Below are positions 7,239 through 9,567 of a stretch of DNA of 9,567 bases, piece after piece. The DNA is taken from contig JACDCP010000108.1 in assembly GCA_013817465.1 (NCBI GenBank), forward strand, positions 1 to 9,567, written 5' to 3'. The position numbers were made by a program, and so were the translations under genes. Within the stretch, counting starts at the first letter, position 1. Each line of letters begins with the position of its first letter. The DNA comes from Gammaproteobacteria bacterium (lineage in GTDB: Bacteria; Pseudomonadota; Gammaproteobacteria; Steroidobacterales; JACDCP01). The notes beneath the pieces are model-generated. The model ran no database searches and was not told the origin of the DNA. It worked only from the letters and a program-made list of their open reading frames with translations.

Positions 7239-8170
7239 TAGCGAACCTCCTTCAGCAAATGTTCCGCGATCCGCAATGCGACGGGTTTTCCGCGAACGTT
7301 GCCGACGGCGAAGCACAGCAGATAGAGCGGATTGTTCAATGAGCTACGCAGCACGCCCGGTTCTTCAATCACCCCTGCGAAAATCTGCTTCAACCGATGA
7401 TTGAAATAACGGCCAATGGTTTCCATCGAAGCCTTCACGACTCGCTCCTGCTCGGTACCGAAAAGCGTTGGCGTCGTTTCAATTCTGTAGAACTCGTCGT
7501 ACCAGTCTTGAGTACCTAGCAAGAGATTGAGGCGCTGCCGCCAAGAATCCGGAATGTCGCCCGATCTTGTCAATAATCGGTTGACGCCTATGCCGAGAGG
7601 GAACAGTAGCCAGAGATCGATGGCTTGTGTCCTCGCGACAGCTTCAATCGACTTCCATTCGACCTGCATCCCGTAGGGGTCCAGGAACAGCACGGCTCTA
7701 TGGGATCGCCAGTCCGTCTCGCAGAGATCCTGTATCTTCTCGTTAGCATCCCCTTGCTGAATGTCGATGCGATCTGCTCGGTCTGGAAACTCGCTTTTCA
7801 ATTCTTCAAGGCGCGCACACCGCGCGGGGCTTCGGTCGATGAAGATATAGCGATCGAAGGGCGGCTCGGTCTGAAGAGCCAGTTTCGCCGAGCCGTCGAG
7901 TAGAGCCTGCGGTTCATCACCAGCAAGATCCGGGAATAGTAAGCTCTGCGACTCGTGGGAGTTATCTGCGTCGTGGCGAACATCCCGGTAACCCGATCCG
8001 GCAAAAGCATCGATGAACGCCTTCCGGAAAGGGCTCTCGGCGGTTGGCTTGTCCTTGAGTGCTGTCGTGTAGCTCTGCAAATACCCAGCCAACACGGTGA
8101 GCTTTCTAATAGTCCATTGGCCTCCGAACTGGTGGTGCTTCGTATCGCTGTTCGGCTGTTTGGGGGTCAT
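7238..8170 (-). CDS. tcmP: Three-Cys-motif partner protein TcmP
   Basis: The 310-residue length fits the TcmP family, defined by occurrence beside Gp37/Gp68-type three-Cys proteins, as here. The N-terminal half looks like a SAM-dependent methyltransferase fold: KLTVLAGYL, then the glycine loop AFIDAFAGSG (51-60), an acidic strand end FIDRS (110-114), QQGDAN (138-143), and FLDPYG (162-167) where N-methyltransferases have DPPY-like motifs. The C-terminal half includes WLLFPLGIGVNRLLTRSG and ends LYLLCFAVGNVRGKPVALRIAEHLLKEVR. The reaction is not established; methylation of a nucleic acid or small molecule is only an inference. Its TAA shares a base with the ATG of the Gp37-like gene (TAATG), so the two form one coupled operon with tcmP first. 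The start at 8170 lacks a Shine-Dalgarno and may be read from a short or leaderless transcript. Confidence 0.92.
   Translation of the reverse strand: MTPKQPNSDTKHHQFGGQWTIRKLTVLAGYLQSYTTALKDKPTAESPFRKAFIDAFAGSGYRDVRHDADNSHESQSLLFPDLAGDEPQALLDGSAKLALQTEPPFDRYIFIDRSPARCARLEELKSEFPDRADRIDIQQGDANEKIQDLCETDWRSHRAVLFLDPYGMQVEWKSIEAVARTQAIDLWLLFPLGIGVNRLLTRSGDIPDSWRQRLNLLLGTQDWYDEFYRIETTPTLFGTEQERVVKASMETIGRYFNHRLKQIFAGVIEEPGVLRSSLNNPLYLLCFAVGNVRGKPVALRIAEHLLKEVR
7246..7252 (-). promoter_or_regulatory. Strong ribosome binding site for the Gp37-like gene
   Basis: AAGGAGG on the minus strand lies inside the last codons of tcmP, 7 bases before the ATG at 7238. It decides the start codon and indicates coupled, efficient translation of the second gene of the pair. 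Confidence 0.85.
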
Positions 8171-8240
8171 GGTAGATACTGTATATTCACATACACATCT
8201 CGTCGACCGCTGACCGACAACTTATTTTTTTCGAGAAATG
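8171..8240 (-). promoter_or_regulatory. Probable promoter and operator region of the tcmP operon
   Basis: This short AT-richer stretch directly precedes tcmP. Next to the start codon are ATAC/GTAT half-sites in alternating orientation: ATAC-t-GTAT at 8176-8184 and another ATAC at 8191-8194. An A/T run (about 8222-8231) lies further upstream and could act as an UP-like element. TACTGTATAT (8177-8186) equals one half of the enterobacterial LexA consensus, but the second half does not match. No confident -35/-10 pair can be chosen; the region's role is inferred from position. Confidence 0.35.
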
Positions 8241-8258
8241 CTTCCGATAGTAGATGCG

Positions 8259-8536
8259 TCAGTCGCGCGGTATCCGGCGATAACGGTGCCCAACGGTGAT
8301 TACGGCGCCGGCCGAGTTCAGGATCGCGTAGGTACCCTGCAGGCGCCGCCCTCCCGCGCCGCGCCCGGATTCGTGTTCGTCAGACGCGCACGCGCCGCCT
8401 TGTCGAAGAACACGATCTCACGGCCCCCATCGACGTGCCTGACCCGCCCGAAATTCAGCAGCGCCTCGAGCGCCGCGGGACGGATGCCGCGCTGCTGCAT
8501 CCGTGCCCGGGCATGGAACGTCAGATCAGGCGCCAT
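8259..8536 (-). pseudogene. DUF4258-type small protein, C-terminus frameshifted
   Basis: The reading frame from the ATG at 8536 gives MAPDLTFHARARMQQRGIRP, AALEALLNFGRVRHVDGGRE, IVFFDKAARARLTNTNPGAA, then ends abnormally in GGACRVPTRS with a stop near 8318. A neighbouring frame continues with RLQGTYAILNSAGAVITVGH, RYRRIPRD and a TGA at 8259-8261, the expected DUF4258 ending. A one-base indel in the G-rich stretch at about 8340-8355 explains this; joined, the protein would be about 92 residues. DUF4258 proteins resemble small RelE-like toxins, but the role is unproven. It lies 11 bp after the DUF6569 stop, so the two were probably one operon. The frameshift could be true decay or a sequencing error in a GC-rich run. 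The 29-bp repeat (8305-8333) falls inside its last codons. Confidence 0.75.
8305..8333. repeat. 29-bp imperfect direct repeat, right copy
   Basis: This pairs with 6192-6220 (26 of 29 identical, all differences transitions). It encodes TYAILNSAGA in the displaced frame of the DUF4258 gene. The two copies enclose about 2.1 kb carrying tcmP and the Gp37-like gene. Confidence 0.6.
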
Positions 8537-8547
8537 CGCACGACCCG

Positions 8548-9504
8548 CTACGCGACGGCCAGCCCGGCCAGATGCACGATCCGGCCGTCCGCGGCCAGCG
8601 CACCGCCCGCCAGACCGTCGCCGGTGATCCGGATATCCTCGCCCTCGCCGAGCGCCGCGTACCGCTCGGCGACGGCCGCCTGCACGGCATCGAGAAACCG
8701 GCGCGCCTCGGCTGCCGAAGGAGCGGCGGCTTCGCCGTCCGCGGTCTCGATTGCGTCCAGCGCAAAACTGCGCACGAGCTTCTCCAGATACCGGCCGAAA
8801 GCAACCGTGGAGTCGAAGAGCTCCAGGCCGACTGCCTTGCCATCGATCGCGATGACTGCGCCGCGCTGACGCGGCTCGGCCGCGAACGCCTGCACATAGT
8901 CATCGAGCCGTTTTCCCGTCGCTTCATAGATATCGGCCATCGCGCCCGTGCCCGATTCGACTTTACAGAACGCCGCCTTCTCGGCGACATCGCGCCACAC
9001 CTGCGACTGATCCGAGCGGCGTACACCGGCGGCCGACAAGGATTCCGTCACCTGCCGCATCTTTTTCGCTCTGGCTCGGGCGAACAGCGATCGCCGGGCG
9101 GATCGGAATTCGCTGGACCGCCAGGCCCAGCGCCCCTGCTCGACGCAGGAGACGGGGATGACGAGCTTCTGGCCGATGCCGACGAGAATGGTCAGGTTGA
9201 GAATGCGATTCTGCTTCGCTCCGACGAGCTCGTCGCCGTCGACGAGCAGAATCCTTTCGCTCGATGCGTTCTCGAACGCAAGCTCGGGCACGCGCCCGTC
9301 GTCCGACACCTCGGTGATTCGCGCCAACCCCTGCTCGAGCGCCTCGTCGAGCAGCAGGTAGTCGGGCGTCTTGTCGCACTCATGGAGCAGCGGAAACAGC
9401 GCCAGGTTGAGATACTTCTGCGGAGATCGATCGTTCGATCGTAAGTAATTGAATCCATTATCATCAAAGGGCGTGGCGCCCGTTGCAGATTCAGAACATA
9501 ACAC
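8548..9504 (-). CDS. DUF6569 family protein (ARPP-1-like)
   Basis: The 318-residue product has the family's conserved core: NLALFPLL (33-40), DYLLLDEALEQGLARITEVS (48-67), VPELAFEN, ILLVDGDELVGAKQNRILNL (85-104), IPVSCVEQGRWAWRS (116-130) and SDQSQVW. The best preserved block, GDELVGAKQNR through SCVEQGRW, suggests an active or ligand-binding site, but no reaction is established. Relatives were described as ARPP-1, associated with ADP-ribosylglycohydrolases and rhodanese/phosphatase proteins in prokaryotic conflict systems; no such partner is visible here. The only plausible in-frame start is GTG at 9504, giving about 30 unusual residues before the conserved core. A stop lies just upstream in that frame, so the true N-terminus may have been altered. 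There is no obvious signal peptide or membrane segment. DUF4258 follows 11 bp downstream. Family call firm, start uncertain. Confidence 0.85.
   Translation of the reverse strand: MLCSESATGATPFDDNGFNYLRSNDRSPQKYLNLALFPLLHECDKTPDYLLLDEALEQGLARITEVSDDGRVPELAFENASSERILLVDGDELVGAKQNRILNLTILVGIGQKLVIPVSCVEQGRWAWRSSEFRSARRSLFARARAKKMRQVTESLSAAGVRRSDQSQVWRDVAEKAAFCKVESGTGAMADIYEATGKRLDDYVQAFAAEPRQRGAVIAIDGKAVGLELFDSTVAFGRYLEKLVRSFALDAIETADGEAAAPSAAEARRFLDAVQAAVAERYAALGEGEDIRITGDGLAGGALAADGRIVHLAGLAVA
9316..9354 (-). repeat. 39-bp inverted repeat, right copy (within the DUF6569 gene)
   Basis: This is identical, in inverted orientation, to 4835-4873. Here it is part of a well conserved coding block (LLDEALEQGLARI), so this is the probable source copy. 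The two copies are about 4.4 kb apart and could in principle recombine to invert the segment between them. Confidence 0.85.
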
Positions 9505-9567
9505 GACCGTGCATCACCAGGCCGCACAAAACTCACACAGACCTCGGTGCAAGGGACGAGCCAAAAG

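Noticed and set aside
7239..7316. N-terminal extension of the Gp37-like gene from 7316
   Set aside because: The added 26 residues are Arg-rich and coded inside tcmP. The ATG at 7238 has a strong Shine-Dalgarno and the family-typical start.
8503..9444. Plus-strand ORF of 313 codons
   Set aside because: It is antisense to the DUF6569 gene, which has clear conserved blocks. The plus-strand reading shows none.
1..9567. CRISPR array, tRNA or rRNA genes, transposase or integrase
   Set aside because: No regularly spaced repeats, cloverleaf-like sequences, rRNA segments or transposase/integrase motifs were seen on either strand.

Overview
The window looks like accessory DNA from a high-GC bacterium, most likely a proteobacterium. 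The GC-rich codon use, the DipZ/TlpA-like thioredoxin, the AbrB-PIN module and the TcmP/Gp37 pair all fit that. No housekeeping gene fixes the genus, and I see no rRNA, tRNA, CRISPR array, integrase or transposase.

Left part (1-4194, minus strand): a nonribosomal peptide biosynthesis locus read leftwards. The first gene (4194-2374) encodes an acyl-CoA-synthetase-like adenylation domain fused to a carrier domain, a probable loading protein for a carboxylic acid that is not an alpha-amino acid. After 171 bp comes a condensation-adenylation NRPS (2202 to beyond base 1) that is cut by the window edge in the middle of its adenylation domain. Together they suggest an acyl-capped peptide.

Middle part (4195-6467): a short thioredoxin-like gene whose usual N-terminus is missing, then a decayed region. 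This holds a frameshifted nucleotidyltransferase pseudogene and a 39-bp scrap identical to part of the DUF6569 gene at the right end. An intact AbrB-PIN toxin-antitoxin operon follows, with a clear promoter and a palindromic operator. About 380 bp without a supported gene comes next.

Right part (6468-9504, minus strand): a tightly coupled two-gene cassette, tcmP (three-Cys-motif partner) followed by a Gp37/Gp68-family protein carrying three clustered cysteines. It is visibly less GC-rich than its surroundings and lies between two imperfect 29-bp direct repeats. Beyond it is a DUF4258 gene broken by one frameshift, preceded 11 bp upstream by a DUF6569 (ARPP-1-like) gene.

Read as a whole, a biosynthetic cluster abuts a small hotspot of toxin-antitoxin and conflict-type genes with several signs of rearrangement. 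The most promising poorly described system is the TcmP/Gp37 pair: a predicted SAM-dependent enzyme coupled to a predicted radical-SAM-like protein.
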